From Bacillota bacterium (GTDB lineage: Bacteria > Bacillota > Sulfobacillia > JAJZYS01 > JAJYTV01), in assembly GCA_021793645.1 (NCBI GenBank), contig JAJYSJ010000007.1, positions 1 through 64,000 of the forward strand: a stretch of 64,000 bases of DNA, written 5' to 3'. A program made the position numbers and the translations under genes. Of this stretch, positions 51,378 to 61,513 are shown one piece after another (the first letter of the stretch is position 1; every line of letters begins with the position of its first letter). The notes under the pieces were generated by a model that worked only from the letters and a program-made list of their open reading frames with translations, had not been told where the DNA came from and made no database searches.

Positions 51378-52619
51378 TTGCCGCACCGGGTCGTGATCAC
51401 GGGAATGGGGGCACTCACGCCGCTCGGACTCAGCGTTGCGGACAGCTGGCGGGCCGCAGTGGCCGGAGAGTCAGGGATTGCTCCGCTCGAGAGCTTCGAT
51501 GCGGCCGCGCTCGACGTTCGCTTCGGTGGTGAGGTGCGCGGATTCGATCCCAGCCAGTACCTCGACCGGCGGGAGGTGCGCCGCACCGATCGCTTTGTCC
51601 AGCTGGCAATCGCCGCAGCCGATGAGGCGATGAACGATGCGGGGCTTGCCAAGGGAGACTACGACGCCAACCGTGCCGGCGTGAGCTGCGGCACGGGCAT
51701 CGGCGGAATCGAAACGCTTACCGAACAGCACAAGACCTTGCTTGAGCGCGGCCCCCAGCGCGTCTCGCCGCTCTTCATCCCAATGATGATCGCCAACATG
51801 GCGGCGGCCCAGGTGGCCATCCGCTTCGATATGCGCGGACCGAACATGACGACCGTGACCGCATGCGCATCCTCGGCACACGCCCTTGGTGAGGCCTTCC
51901 GGCGCGTCCAGTATGGCGAGGCGGACGTGATGCTGGCCGGAGGCGCGGAGGCTGTGCTCCTGCCGCTGTGTTTCGCGGGGTTCATCAACATGAAGGCGCT
52001 CTCCCAGCGCAATGACGATCCGGCGACCGCGTCGCGTCCATTCGATCTGGAGCGCGACGGCTTCGTGATGGGCGAAGGAGCGGGCATGCTCGTCTTCGAG
52101 GAGCGGGAGCGTGCACTGGCACGCGGCGCCCACATCTATGCAGAGGTCGTCGGCTACGGCATGACGGCGGACGCCTATCACATCGTCGAGCCCGCGCCCG
52201 ACGGCGACGGCGCAGCCCGCGCGATGCGCGCGGCGCTGCGTGACGCAGGCCTGCCGCCGGAGAGCATCGGCTATATCAACGCCCATGCCACCGGCACGCC
52301 GAAGGGGGACACAGGGGAGGCGCGCGCGGTGCATCAGGTCTTCGGCGCCCACGCAGCCAAGCTTGCCGTCAGCTCGACGAAGTCGATGACAGGGCACCTG
52401 TTGGGTGCCGCAGGCGCGGTCGAAGCGATCTTTACGGTCCTTGCGCTCCACGAAGGCGTATTGCCGCCAACGATCAACCTGCACCACCTGGACCCGGAAG
52501 TGGACCTCGACTGCGTGCCAAATGAAGCGCGCAAGCAGACGGTCGACGCAGCGCTCACGAACTCCTTTGGCTTCGGTGGTCAGAACGTCACGCTCGCCCT
52601 GCGCCGCACCGATGCCTGA
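51378..52619 (+). CDS. fabF: 3-oxoacyl-ACP synthase II
   Basis: Condensing enzyme for chain elongation. It starts PHRVVITGMGALTPLGLSV. The catalytic Cys is in TVTACASSAHALGEAF, and the two His in INAHATGTPKGDT and SSTKSMTGHLLGAAGAVEA. A GFGGQNVTLALRR end completes the fold. Length is 413 residues. TTG start with G-rich ribosome site; the stop overlaps rnc. Confidence 0.96.
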   Translation: MPHRVVITGMGALTPLGLSVADSWRAAVAGESGIAPLESFDAAALDVRFGGEVRGFDPSQYLDRREVRRTDRFVQLAIAAADEAMNDAGLAKGDYDANRAGVSCGTGIGGIETLTEQHKTLLERGPQRVSPLFIPMMIANMAAAQVAIRFDMRGPNMTTVTACASSAHALGEAFRRVQYGEADVMLAGGAEAVLLPLCFAGFINMKALSQRNDDPATASRPFDLERDGFVMGEGAGMLVFEERERALARGAHIYAEVVGYGMTADAYHIVEPAPDGDGAARAMRAALRDAGLPPESIGYINAHATGTPKGDTGEARAVHQVFGAHAAKLAVSSTKSMTGHLLGAAGAVEAIFTVLALHEGVLPPTINLHHLDPEVDLDCVPNEARKQTVDAALTNSFGFGGQNVTLALRRTDA

Positions 52620-53268
52620 TTCCTCGCCGCTGCTGCGGCTCGCCCTGACGCATCCCTCCTATGCCCACGAGCAGGGACTGCGCGAGACGAACCAGCGCCT
52701 TGAGTTCCTCGGCGACGCCGTGCTCGGCCTGTTCGTGGGGGAGATGCTCTATCATCGCTTCCCCGACCTGCCAGAAGGAGAACTGACCATGCGCCGCGCC
52801 GCACTTGTCTGCGAGGAGAGCCTCGCACAGATCGCGCAGGCGCAGGGACTCGGCAGTCGGCTGCGGCTCGGCCGGGGCGAGGAGCAGAGTGGCGGGCGAG
52901 AGAAGCCTTCTGTCCTCGCAGACACCTTCGAAGCAGTCCTCGGAGCCCGCTACCTCGAGCACGGCATAGAAGAGACGCGCAACTGGGTGAAGGAAACGTT
53001 CTCGCCGCTGCTCGATCATCCACCGCTACCGCTGCGCGACGCACGCTCGCGCCTGCAGGAACTGGCGCAGGACCGCGGTTTGGCGGTGGAGTTCCGACTC
53101 CTGGCTCAGGACGGGCCGCCGCATCGCCCCACGTTTACCATGGCAGCCCTGATCGACGGTGCGGAGCGCGGCCGCGGTGATGGGTCCAGCAAGCAGGAAG
53201 CAACGGCGAAAGCCGCCGCCGTTGCCTACCGAGCTCTCAAGGAACAAGGGTTCGCAGGATCCCGGTGA
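52612..53268 (+). CDS. rnc: Ribonuclease III
   Basis: Double-strand-specific endonuclease for rRNA and mRNA processing. The signature NQRLEFLGDAVLGLFVGEML and the second metal site LADTFEAVLGARYLE are intact; a dsRNA-binding domain covers about residues 140-215 (ARSRLQELAQDRGL, KQEATAKAAAVAYRAL). The ATG overlapping the fabF stop gives 218 residues, about 15 fewer at the N-terminus than typical, so the first helix is short. Any longer frame runs inside fabF. Its 3' end overlaps the opposite-strand gene by 32 bases. Confidence 0.94.
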   Translation: MPDSSPLLRLALTHPSYAHEQGLRETNQRLEFLGDAVLGLFVGEMLYHRFPDLPEGELTMRRAALVCEESLAQIAQAQGLGSRLRLGRGEEQSGGREKPSVLADTFEAVLGARYLEHGIEETRNWVKETFSPLLDHPPLPLRDARSRLQELAQDRGLAVEFRLLAQDGPPHRPTFTMAALIDGAERGRGDGSSKQEATAKAAAVAYRALKEQGFAGSR

Positions 53269-53764
53269 TCCTGCCGATCAGGTCTCGTGGTTCCCCTTCC
53301 CGGAGCCCCGGCTCGCGCCCGAGCGGCGCGTGGCGCGGGGCGCCGTCGCTTAAGTAGAAATGGGCGAGGCGCAGCCGCCCCGCCTCGCGGTAGAGCAATA
53401 GGTCGCCCTCCCGCCAGGGAGTGAGCGCATTCCCAACCAGTAGATCGCCGGGCGCAACGAGCGGCAGGGCGTCGAGCGAGAGCCAGCGGTAGGCGAATGC
53501 AACATCTGCCGGTGGCCACGCAGCCTCGCCGCCGCCGGCATAGACCGCGGGATCCTCGGCCAGCGGGAGAGTGCGGTCCGCAGGGCGTAGGACGATTTCC
53601 TTGAAGTGGTTCAGCCCGCGGTAGCCGTGCTTGCGCAGGTGGTAGTAGAGGCTCTTGGGTTCCGCGAACCCGCAACTGGCCGCGATCTCCCGTCCGGAAA
53701 TCGTGGGGCGCGCGCGAACGAGCTCGGCCATGTGGGCAACGGGGTCAATCCCTTGGCGATCCAT
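53237..53764 (-). CDS. Putative transcriptional regulator with HTH and S24-like fold
   Basis: Protein of 175 residues. The N-terminal part shows a helix-turn-helix-like stretch, ISGREIAASCGFAEPKSLYY (about 22-41), followed by HLRKHGYRGLNHFKEIV. The second half has LPLVAPGDLLVGN and GDLLLYREAGRLRLAHF, which resembles the beta-rich LexA/S24 C-terminal domain, although no clear Ser-Lys pair can be named. The start at 53764 lacks a strong ribosome site. It lies just beyond the hutU terminator on the same strand and overlaps the end of rnc. Its target is not known; control of hut is one possibility. Confidence 0.6.
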   Translation of the reverse strand: MDRQGIDPVAHMAELVRARPTISGREIAASCGFAEPKSLYYHLRKHGYRGLNHFKEIVLRPADRTLPLAEDPAVYAGGGEAAWPPADVAFAYRWLSLDALPLVAPGDLLVGNALTPWREGDLLLYREAGRLRLAHFYLSDGAPRHAPLGREPGLREGEPRDLIGRITGILRTLVP

Positions 53765-53871
53765 ATGCAGGGCGTTTCCCTGGCTGGCGGATGCTTCCTT
53801 TACCCAATGCGTATACAGTTCGGCACAGAAAAAGGGTATATCACGCTGTGCGGCAGGCGTCCTCAGGCGAC

Positions 53872-53913
53872 AAAACGCCCGGTTCCAGCCGTTAGACGCG
53901 GCCGGAACCGGGC
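53872..53913 (-). terminator. Intrinsic terminator of hutU
   Basis: On the minus strand GCCCGGTTCC (53904-53913) pairs with GGAACCGGGC (53877-53886) over a 17-base loop, followed by GTTTTG. This ends hutU 14 bases after its stop and separates it from the regulator gene. Confidence 0.8.
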
Positions 53914-53927
53914 GCGACCCGCATCCT

Positions 53928-55622
53928 TCAGCGGGCGGTACGATCCTTGCGGGGCTGACTCTTCGGGCCAATGAGCGGTGTCTTGATCGGCACTTCCTGC
54001 AGCTTGCGTTCGGAGAGCTCGTATCCGGCGTCCGCGTGGCGCACCACGCCGATTCCGGCGTCATTGTGCAGCACCCGCCAGATGCGCTGCGCCGCATCTT
54101 CGCTGCCGTCCGCCACTACGACCATGCCCGCGTGGAGCGAATAGCCGATGCCGGTTCCGCCGCCGTGGTGGAATGAGACCCAGTGTGCGCCCGAGGCGGT
54201 CGACAGCAGTGCGTTCAGAATCGGCCAGTCGGCGATCGCGTCGGAGCCGTCGCGCATGGCCTCCGTCTCGCGGTAGGGCGAGGCGACGGAGCCGGTATCG
54301 TGGTGGTCGCGGCCAAAGACGATCGGCGCTTTCAGTTCACCCTTTTTGACCATTTCGTTGACGCGAACGCCAAACTCCTCGCGCTCGCCGAAGCCGAGGT
54401 AGCAGATGCGTGCCGGTATCCCCTGGAATTGGATGTGCTTTTGCGCGAGGGTGATCCAGCGCCGCAAGAGGGCGTTCTCCGGGAACATCTCGAGAACCAG
54501 GCGATCGGTACGGTAGATGTCCTCCGGGTCGCCGGAGAGGGCGGCCCAGCGGAAGGGGCCCTTGCCTTGGGCGAAGAGATCGCGAATGTAGGCGGGCACG
54601 TAGCCCTGGATCTCGAACGCCTCTTGGCAACCCGCGTCGAAGGCCTCGCGGCGGATGTTGTTGCCGTAGTCGAAGGTGTGGGCGCCGCTGCGCTGCAACG
54701 CGACCATCAGCGAAACGTGCCGCGCGATAGTTGCGCGGGCCTGCTGGAGGTACTCCTGCGGGTCCTTGGAGCGCAGCTCCGCGGCCGCTGTTACGTCCAG
54801 TCCGTCCGGAACGTAGCCCACCAGAGGATCGTGCGCTGCCGTCTGGTCGGAGAGGACATCGGGCGTGATCTTCTGGTCGACGAGATACTGCAAGAGGTCT
54901 GTCGCATGGCACTGTACGGCGATCGAACGCGCTTCGCCCGCTGCGCGTGCCTTGAGTGCAGCCTGTACGCCCGCCTCGATCGAGGGGGCCACCTCGTCGA
55001 GGTAGCCTGATTCGAGACGGCGGTTGATGCGGTGGGGGTCCACTTCCGCGAGCAGCGCCACAGCATCGAGCATCTTTGCGGCCAGCGGTTGCGCGCCGCC
55101 CATGCCGCCCAGGCCGGCGGAGACGAAGAGTCTCCCCTTCAGCGTGTCCTGGGCGAAGCTCTGGCGCGCCAGCGCGCCGAGCGTCTCGAAGGTTCCCTGG
55201 ATGACGCCCTGTGACCCGATGTAGATCCAGGATCCTGCCGTCATTTGGCCGAACATCGTCAGGCCGAGCGCTTCCAGACGGTTGAACTCGTCGAGCGTCG
55301 CCCACTTCGGCACGAGGTTCGAGTTTGCGATCAGCACACGCGGCGCCCCTGGCGTCGTGCGGAATACAGCGACTGGCTTGCCGGACTGGATAAGCAGCGT
55401 CTCATCGCTCTCGAGGCTCTGCAGTGTGCGCACGATCGCGTCGTACGCCTCCCATGAGCGCGCCGCGCGCCCGCGTCCGCCGTACACAATGAGTTCATCG
55501 GGGTTCTCGCCAACTCGTCGGTCCAAATTGTTCATCAGCATGCGCATGGCAGCTTCCTGCGGCCATGCCTTGGCGGTCAAGCGGTTTCCGATCGGTGCCT
55601 GGATCTCGCGCCTGTCACCCAT
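53928..55622 (-). CDS. hutU: Urocanate hydratase
   Basis: NAD-dependent second enzyme of histidine breakdown. It has [40 protein letters not shown], the NAD-binding [17 protein letters not shown] and [17 protein letters not shown], the urocanase signature with its Cys. [17 protein letters not shown] and [12 protein letters not shown] complete it. Length is 564 residues from the ATG at 55622; more upstream frames have no ribosome site. It stands alone without hutH, hutI or hutG, and is divergent from an amino acid permease gene. Confidence 0.95.
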   Translation of the reverse strand: MGDRREIQAPIGNRLTAKAWPQEAAMRMLMNNLDRRVGENPDELIVYGGRGRAARSWEAYDAIVRTLQSLESDETLLIQSGKPVAVFRTTPGAPRVLIANSNLVPKWATLDEFNRLEALGLTMFGQMTAGSWIYIGSQGVIQGTFETLGALARQSFAQDTLKGRLFVSAGLGGMGGAQPLAAKMLDAVALLAEVDPHRINRRLESGYLDEVAPSIEAGVQAALKARAAGEARSIAVQCHATDLLQYLVDQKITPDVLSDQTAAHDPLVGYVPDGLDVTAAAELRSKDPQEYLQQARATIARHVSLMVALQRSGAHTFDYGNNIRREAFDAGCQEAFEIQGYVPAYIRDLFAQGKGPFRWAALSGDPEDIYRTDRLVLEMFPENALLRRWITLAQKHIQFQGIPARICYLGFGEREEFGVRVNEMVKKGELKAPIVFGRDHHDTGSVASPYRETEAMRDGSDAIADWPILNALLSTASGAHWVSFHHGGGTGIGYSLHAGMVVVADGSEDAAQRIWRVLHNDAGIGVVRHADAGYELSERKLQEVPIKTPLIGPKSQPRKDRTAR

Positions 55623-55627
55623 CGCGG

Positions 55628-55647
55628 CCCCGGCGCATGCGCCGGGG
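55628..55647. repeat. Perfect 20-base palindrome in the hutU leader
   Basis: CCCCGGCGCATGCGCCGGGG reads identically on both strands and ends six bases from the hutU ATG, where the ribosome site should be. A second small hairpin GGCGGC-TTT-GCCGCC lies at 55671-55685. These may be an operator or a translation-blocking stem. Confidence 0.6.
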
Positions 55648-55773
55648 ATGACCCCCCTTTGCTCGCTCCCCGGCGGCTTTGCCGCCCACTTGTCCAGTGT
55701 ACGCGTTTTCCTGTGATGTTGCGATGCGCGACAAATCCGCATGCTTGATCGTCTGTCAGGGTACCAAAGGTGT

Positions 55774-57186
55774 ATGGGCATTTTCACTCGCGACCACGCG
55801 ACGCAAAGTCACCTCTCTAGCCGCTACGCCGGGAAGGAGGTGCGGGGTAAAGACCTCGGGACTCCCCAACTGACCATGATGACGATCGGCGGCATCATCG
55901 GCTCGGGACTCTTTCTGGCCAGCGGGCAAGCGATCCGGCAGGCAGGACCAGGCCTGATCCTCGGCTACCTGATCGGTGCGACCGCCATGGCGATCGAGGT
56001 GACAGCCCTGGCGGAGATGTCCGCCGCCGATCCTGAGAAGGGTTCCTTCCTCGTCTACTCGCGCCGCGCGCTCGGGCCCGGCTTCACCTTCGTCGGAGGG
56101 TGGGTCTTCTGGTTCTCCAGCGTCCTGAACCTCGCGGCCGAGGCGACGGCTGCCGGGGTTTTCACGCACCTTTGGCTCCCAAACGTACCAACCTGGATCA
56201 CATCCACGACGTTTGCCCTCCTGATCGTCGGTATCAACTTCCTGACGGTGAAAGGGTTCGGCGAGGTCGAGTCGGGGATGTCGGTGATCAAGGTTGGAGC
56301 CATCGCGCTGTTCATCGTGCTGTTTGGCCTGATCGTCTTTGCCGGCTGGCCGGTTTCCCTCGGCCATGGAATGGCGAGTTGGAGCGTCGCCGGGGGATTC
56401 CTGCCGAACGGCCTCAGAGGCGTAGCTGCGGCGATGATCGTGGTGATGTTCTCCATGTCGGGCACAGGGGTGCTGGGCCTAGCAGCCGCCAGCGTGCGCA
56501 AGCCGGAGAGAACAGTAGGCTTGGCAGTGCGCTATAGCGTGCTGATGGTCTACCTTCTCTACATCGGCTCCATACTCGGCATCACCTCCGTCATCGCCTG
56601 GAACAAGGTGCCCGCCACAGGCGAAAGCCCCTTCCTCGCAGCGCTGCACCGCTTACCTTGGCCGATCGCGGCACAGATCTTCAACGTCGTGATCCTGCTC
56701 GCCGTACTGTCGGCGATGAACGCAGGCCTCTTCGCCACAGACCGCGTCCTGGCTGGCCTCGCAAAGGCCAAGGACGCGCCGAAGTGGCTGGAGGAGAAAG
56801 GGGACAAACCTCCTCGCGCTGCGAATGCCGCAACGGGCGCGCTGCTCGTCGCCGTGACGCTTCTCACCTACTTCCTGCCGAAGACCGCGTTTCTCTACCT
56901 CGTGACCGCCACCGGATTCCAGGCGCTCTTCGTCTGGCTCCTGATCGTGCTGACCCAGATCTACTACCGGCGCAACCTTCGAAAGGAGCATCCCGAGCGT
57001 CTGCGCCTCAAAGTCGCCTGGTACCCCTATCTCAGCATCTTCGAGGTCATCCTGCTGCTCGCGATCATCGCGACGGCGCCGCTGGCGCCGCACCAGATCC
57101 TGCCCCTCGTGCTGGGGGTCGTGATCACGGCACTCTTCACGATCGTCTACCTGTTCATCCGGCCGCACCGCCACCAGAATGCCTGA
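55774..57186 (+). CDS. APC-family amino acid permease (GABA permease/HutM-like)
   Basis: Twelve-segment permease of 470 residues. The N-terminal consensus is [20 protein letters not shown], and [18 protein letters not shown] and [20 protein letters not shown] are typical of the AAT/GABA permease group. ATG 55774 lies just after AAAGG; ATG 55741 would add 11 residues without a ribosome site. Divergence from hutU suggests uptake of histidine or another amino acid, which is inference only. Confidence 0.88.
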   Translation: MGIFTRDHATQSHLSSRYAGKEVRGKDLGTPQLTMMTIGGIIGSGLFLASGQAIRQAGPGLILGYLIGATAMAIEVTALAEMSAADPEKGSFLVYSRRALGPGFTFVGGWVFWFSSVLNLAAEATAAGVFTHLWLPNVPTWITSTTFALLIVGINFLTVKGFGEVESGMSVIKVGAIALFIVLFGLIVFAGWPVSLGHGMASWSVAGGFLPNGLRGVAAAMIVVMFSMSGTGVLGLAAASVRKPERTVGLAVRYSVLMVYLLYIGSILGITSVIAWNKVPATGESPFLAALHRLPWPIAAQIFNVVILLAVLSAMNAGLFATDRVLAGLAKAKDAPKWLEEKGDKPPRAANAATGALLVAVTLLTYFLPKTAFLYLVTATGFQALFVWLLIVLTQIYYRRNLRKEHPERLRLKVAWYPYLSIFEVILLLAIIATAPLAPHQILPLVLGVVITALFTIVYLFIRPHRHQNA

Positions 57187-57254
57187 GCAGGAAGCCGAGG
57201 CGTCCCGGCGAAGCTAATTCACACTGAATCTGGGCCGGGAAAGGATTCATCCCT

Positions 57255-60200
57255 CTGTACCTAAAGGAGATCTACCTGTCTGGCTTCAAATCGTTCGGCG
57301 AGCCTACGACGGTGCAACTCGCGCCGTCGTTTACGGTGGTTGTGGGTCCGAACGGGACTGGCAAGTCGAACCTGACCGATGCGGTGCGCTGGGCCCTCTC
57401 CACGGGACGCCTCGCCGACAACCGCGCCGAGCGCCGCGAGGAGGTGCTGTTTGCAGGCAGCCCCACGCGCCGTGCGGCGGGACTGTGCGAAGTGCGCCTA
57501 ACCTTTGACAACCAGGACCGCCAACTGCCGCTCGACGCCGAAGAGGTGGAGATCGTGCGGCGAGTCTACCGCGGCGGCGAGACCGAGTACCGGCTGCAGG
57601 GCGTCTCGTGCCGCGCCCGGGACATCGAGCGCCTGCTCGCGCACCTGGGCCTCGCGGAGGGCTATGCATGGATCGGGCAGGGGCGCGTCGAGGAGGTCGT
57701 CTCCCAGGATTCCGCTGGCAGACGGCGTCTGTTGGAGGACGCGTCCGGTGCGTCGGTCTACCGCGAGCGTCGCCGCGAGGCAGTATTGGAACTGGCGCGC
57801 GCCGACCAGGAGGCGGAGGTGGAGCGCGCCCGCTTCCAGGAACTCGAGGCGCAGCTGCCGGACCTCAGGCGGGACGCACAGCGCGCGGCTGAGGCCGCGG
57901 CGCTGAGAGAGCGCATCGCAGAACTTGAGATCGGCCTCGGCCGCCGGCGCCTGGAGCGCCTGCGCCAGCAGCTGCAGCGCGCGACGGAGCGCGAGGTAGC
58001 GGCCGACGCAAGCAGGCGAACCGGCAGTGCGGCAATCGGGCGCTACGAGGCATCCGCGCGTGCGATGGAGGCCAAGCTTACCGCCCTGTCGGCACGGCTC
58101 GGACACCTCGAGGGCCAGGCTTCGGCCGTCGAAGGCCGCCTGCAGGCAGCAGCGGCACGGGCGGCAGCGGCCGCAGAGCGTGAGCGTTCCGCGCTGACCC
58201 GTCACGGCGAGGCGCGAGACCGGCTGCGCCGGGCGGAGGAGTCGAACCAGAGCCTGCAGTCCGCATATGCCAGTGCCAGCCTGCAGCTTTCCCAGGCGGA
58301 GGCGGAACTGCGCGCCGCCGGTGCAGCCGGTGCGGAGGCAATGCGCGCACTCGCACGCCTGCCCCAGATCGAGGCGGCGCTTGACGCCAACGGACGCGAC
58401 GCGGCCGCATTTGCGGCGCGTCTGCCGCAGCTCGCGGCGATGCGGCTAGCTCGCGAAGGCGAGGCGGGTGCGGCCGCCGATGTGTTGAGTCGAGCGCAAG
58501 CGGAGGAACAGGAGCGCCATGGAAATCTGCAGACTGCGCGACAGGTGGAGCAGGAGGCGCGGCAGGCGCACGACGATGTAGAGCGCCGGGTCTCCCTGCT
58601 GCAGGAGGCAGTGCGGGCTGCAGAGCGCCACGCGCCCGCGGCTGTGCGCGCGCTGCTGCGCGAGGCCGAGGCGGGACGGCTTGGCGGCGTCCTGGGTACG
58701 CTCGGCCGACTTGTCCAGCCGAAGGAGCAGCGCTTCGGGCTGGCTCTGGCAACAGCGCTTGGCGGGGCTGCGGCGGACGTCGTGGTGGAGCGCGAGTCGA
58801 TCGCACGCCAGGCGATCGACTGGCTGAGGAAGGCAGGGGCTGGCCGCGCGACCTTCCTGCCGCTTGGCGCCCTGAGTCCCGGAAATCCTGCCGCGGCGCC
58901 GCCCGTCCCAGGCTGCCTCGGAGTGTTGGCAGACCTTTGCGATTACGCACCGGAACTTTCGGACGCAGTACGCCTGCGTCTTGGCCGCACACTGGTCGCG
59001 GAAGACCTGCCGGCAGCGCAGCGTGTGGCCGAAGCCACCGGTAGGCGGGTTCGCGTGGTGTCGCTCGATGGGCAGGTGGTTCAGGTTGGGGGCGCCTTGA
59101 CCGGCGGTCAAGCGGTGCAGGCAGTGGTGCAGCCGCCTTCGCAAGCGCAATGGCAAACGGCCCGGGACGAACTCGCAGCGCGTGAGGCGGCGCTGCGGGA
59201 GGCGGCCGCAAAACTGTCGCAGGCGATTGCGGAGGAGCGCTCCTCCGCCCGCGTCCGCGAGGACGCCATGCGGGCGTTGGAGCAGGCAGCTGGGGCGGCG
59301 CAGGCCGCCCGCCAGGAGCACGAGCGCGCGGTGACGCAGGCGCAGTCCGCAGATGCGGAGCGCGCCCGACTGTTAGAGGAATTCGCCCAGGCGAAGGCAC
59401 TCGCACCGGGCGAGCATGCAAAGGCTGCGCAAGAGGCCGGGCTACGCCAGGCCGTGGCCCAAGAGGAGGCGCGGCGGCTAGAGGGGGAGCTCGCACGGGG
59501 CAGCCAGGCGCTGACCGAACTCGAGGCGGCGGCGGGGGAGGCGGAACGGGCGCTCGCCGACGCGCGGCTGCAGTCCGAACTTACCCGCCGTCAGCGCGAA
59601 GCCGCTCTGGCCTGGCGCGATGTGCTGTCCGCGCAGCGACGCAAGGCACAGCGGCTGGAGTCCTCGCTGCGCACGCTGGAGCGCCTTCTCGAGCGCGGCA
59701 TGCGGCAGGTGACGGCCGCCTCGGCCGGTGCCGAGGAGCAGGTGGTGCGCTCGCGCGAAGAAGTCGTGCGCCTTGGCGAGGAGATCCGCGAGCAGGAACG
59801 CACGCTGCGCGAAGGCCACGGACAGGACGCGCTCCAGCGTCCCGTGCAGGCACTGCCAGTGCAGGCGGAAGAGGTTCTCCTGCAGGCGCGCCGCAGTCTG
59901 CAGGAGATGGGCGGGGCGCCGCCGGACGCGCTGGAGCGCCTGCGCGAGGCGGAGGAGCGGTTTATTGCGCTGCAAGAGCGCCTGGCGGACCTTTCCGCCG
60001 CCAAGGCGACGCTCGTCGAGGTGCTGGCGCAGGCGGATCGCGCCGTCGCCGATCGGCTGCAGCACGGGATTTCGGTAGTGGGGGAACGCTTTGGAGAGAT
60101 GGCCGCGGCGCTGTTTGGCGAGGGGGCACAGGCGGGCCTCGTCGCGGTCGCGCAAGGGATCGACATCGAGGTGGAGCTGCCAGGAAAGGAATCGGTGCGC

Positions 60201-60524
60201 CTCAACTGGCTCTCGGGCGGCGAGCGTGCGCTCGCTGCGATCGCCTTCCTCTTCGCGCTGTCGGCGCTCAGGCCGCCGCCCTTCTACCTGCTCGACGAGA
60301 TCGAGGCGAGCCTGGACGAGCGCAACGTGGAACGCTTCGCGCAGTTTCTGCGCCGCCAGAAGGGGCGGCAGTTGCTGGTCGTCACCCATCAGCGACCGAC
60401 CATGGAAGCGGCGGACCAGCTGATCGGCACGACCATGCAGGAGCGTGGCATCACGCGGCTGGCGGCCGTCCAACTGGAAGGAGAGCCAAGCGATGATCTG
60501 GGACAGATGGCGCAAGGGTCTTGA
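57255..60524 (+). CDS. smc: Chromosome segregation/condensation protein SMC
   Basis: ATPase of about 1089 residues that loads with ScpAB to organise and separate chromosomes. Walker A is GPNGTGKSNLTDAVRWAL. Long coiled coils (about 170-460 and 610-920) flank a hinge with LGGVLGTLGRLVQPKEQRFG. The signature is WLSGGERALAAIAFLFAL and Walker B is FYLLDEIEASLDERNV. The true N-terminus YLKEIYLSGFKSFGEP lies upstream of GTG 57312. A CTG at 57255, about nine bases after GGAAAGGA, is the only plausible start codon after the in-frame TGA at 57225. The coiled coils are rich in Ala, Arg and Glu. Confidence 0.95.
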   Translation: MYLKEIYLSGFKSFGEPTTVQLAPSFTVVVGPNGTGKSNLTDAVRWALSTGRLADNRAERREEVLFAGSPTRRAAGLCEVRLTFDNQDRQLPLDAEEVEIVRRVYRGGETEYRLQGVSCRARDIERLLAHLGLAEGYAWIGQGRVEEVVSQDSAGRRRLLEDASGASVYRERRREAVLELARADQEAEVERARFQELEAQLPDLRRDAQRAAEAAALRERIAELEIGLGRRRLERLRQQLQRATEREVAADASRRTGSAAIGRYEASARAMEAKLTALSARLGHLEGQASAVEGRLQAAAARAAAAAERERSALTRHGEARDRLRRAEESNQSLQSAYASASLQLSQAEAELRAAGAAGAEAMRALARLPQIEAALDANGRDAAAFAARLPQLAAMRLAREGEAGAAADVLSRAQAEEQERHGNLQTARQVEQEARQAHDDVERRVSLLQEAVRAAERHAPAAVRALLREAEAGRLGGVLGTLGRLVQPKEQRFGLALATALGGAAADVVVERESIARQAIDWLRKAGAGRATFLPLGALSPGNPAAAPPVPGCLGVLADLCDYAPELSDAVRLRLGRTLVAEDLPAAQRVAEATGRRVRVVSLDGQVVQVGGALTGGQAVQAVVQPPSQAQWQTARDELAAREAALREAAAKLSQAIAEERSSARVREDAMRALEQAAGAAQAARQEHERAVTQAQSADAERARLLEEFAQAKALAPGEHAKAAQEAGLRQAVAQEEARRLEGELARGSQALTELEAAAGEAERALADARLQSELTRRQREAALAWRDVLSAQRRKAQRLESSLRTLERLLERGMRQVTAASAGAEEQVVRSREEVVRLGEEIREQERTLREGHGQDALQRPVQALPVQAEEVLLQARRSLQEMGGAPPDALERLREAEERFIALQERLADLSAAKATLVEVLAQADRAVADRLQHGISVVGERFGEMAAALFGEGAQAGLVAVAQGIDIEVELPGKESVRLNWLSGGERALAAIAFLFALSALRPPPFYLLDEIEASLDERNVERFAQFLRRQKGRQLLVVTHQRPTMEAADQLIGTTMQERGITRLAAVQLEGEPSDDLGQMAQGS

Positions 60525-61398
60525 GCGTACGCGCGAAGCGCTGGGCGCTCGCCTGCGCGGTGTCGGGCGCGGCGCACAGCGCGAGGAAGTGCTCGATGCC
60601 GTCGAGGAGGCTCTCCTCACCGCGGACTGTGGACTGACGGTAGCAGGGGGGGTGCGCCGCGCACTGGAGCGCCGCGCGCCGGACGACATGCCGCAGGCCT
60701 TCCAGGAGGCGATGCTGCGCATCGCGGGTCCTGCCGAACCCCTGCGCTGGGCCGAAGAGGGGCCGACGGTCTGGGTGCTGGTGGGCGTGAACGGCGCTGG
60801 CAAGACGACGACCGTGGGCAAGCTTGCCATGATGGCGAAAGGGCTCGGGAGGTCGGTCGTGATCGCGGCTGCGGATACGTACCGCGCGGCGGCTACAGAC
60901 CAGGTCGCCGTGTGGGCAGAGCGCGCGGGAGCAGAGATCGTACGCGGCGCGGAGCGTCAGGATCCCGCCAGCGTCGCCTTCCAGGCGATCGAGCGGGCCA
61001 AGGCCAAGGGTGCGGGTCTCGTGCTGGTGGATACCGCGGGACGGCTGCACAACCGCCAGGGCCTTCTGGACGAACTGGGAAAGCTCGTGCGGGCCACCGG
61101 TCGCGCGCTTTACGGAGCGCCGCATGAGGTGCTGCTGGTCGTGGACGGCGCGACCGGCCAGAACGCCGTTGCGCAGGCGCAGGGCTTCATGGGCGCTGCG
61201 CCCCTCACCGGCGTCTGCGTGACGAAGCTCGACGGCGCGGCGAAGGGTGGATCGCTGCTCGCGGTGCGAGAGGCGCTCTCGCTTCCGGTGAAGCTCGTGG
61301 GTCTCGGTGAAGGCATCGAGGACCTGGTGGCGTTCTCCCCGGAAGAATACGTGCAGGCCATTGCGCCAAACTGGGCGGAGATTGGGTCCGGCTCCTGA
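60493..61398 (+). CDS. ftsY: Signal recognition particle receptor FtsY
   Basis: SRP GTPase that docks ribosome-SRP complexes at the membrane. The NG domains cover almost all of the 301 residues: GVNGAGKTTTVGKLA (G1), DTYRAAATDQ, DTAGRLHN (G3), TKLDGAAKGGSLL (G4) and GLGEGIEDLVAF. The acidic A domain of E. coli FtsY is missing, as in most Gram-positives. The ATG at 60493 overlaps the end of smc by 32 bases. ylxM and ffh, which follow in Bacillus, are not present. Confidence 0.96.
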   Translation: MIWDRWRKGLERTREALGARLRGVGRGAQREEVLDAVEEALLTADCGLTVAGGVRRALERRAPDDMPQAFQEAMLRIAGPAEPLRWAEEGPTVWVLVGVNGAGKTTTVGKLAMMAKGLGRSVVIAAADTYRAAATDQVAVWAERAGAEIVRGAERQDPASVAFQAIERAKAKGAGLVLVDTAGRLHNRQGLLDELGKLVRATGRALYGAPHEVLLVVDGATGQNAVAQAQGFMGAAPLTGVCVTKLDGAAKGGSLLAVREALSLPVKLVGLGEGIEDLVAFSPEEYVQAIAPNWAEIGSGS

Positions 61399-61513
61399 GA
61401 AGATGGGCCGGCTCGGCTTGCGATAGATTCGGGCGCGCTGCTGCGAAGCTGTTTAACGTAGATCGACGAGGGAACGATAACAGAAGTTGTCGTCCCTCGC
61501 ATTTCTAGGGGTG

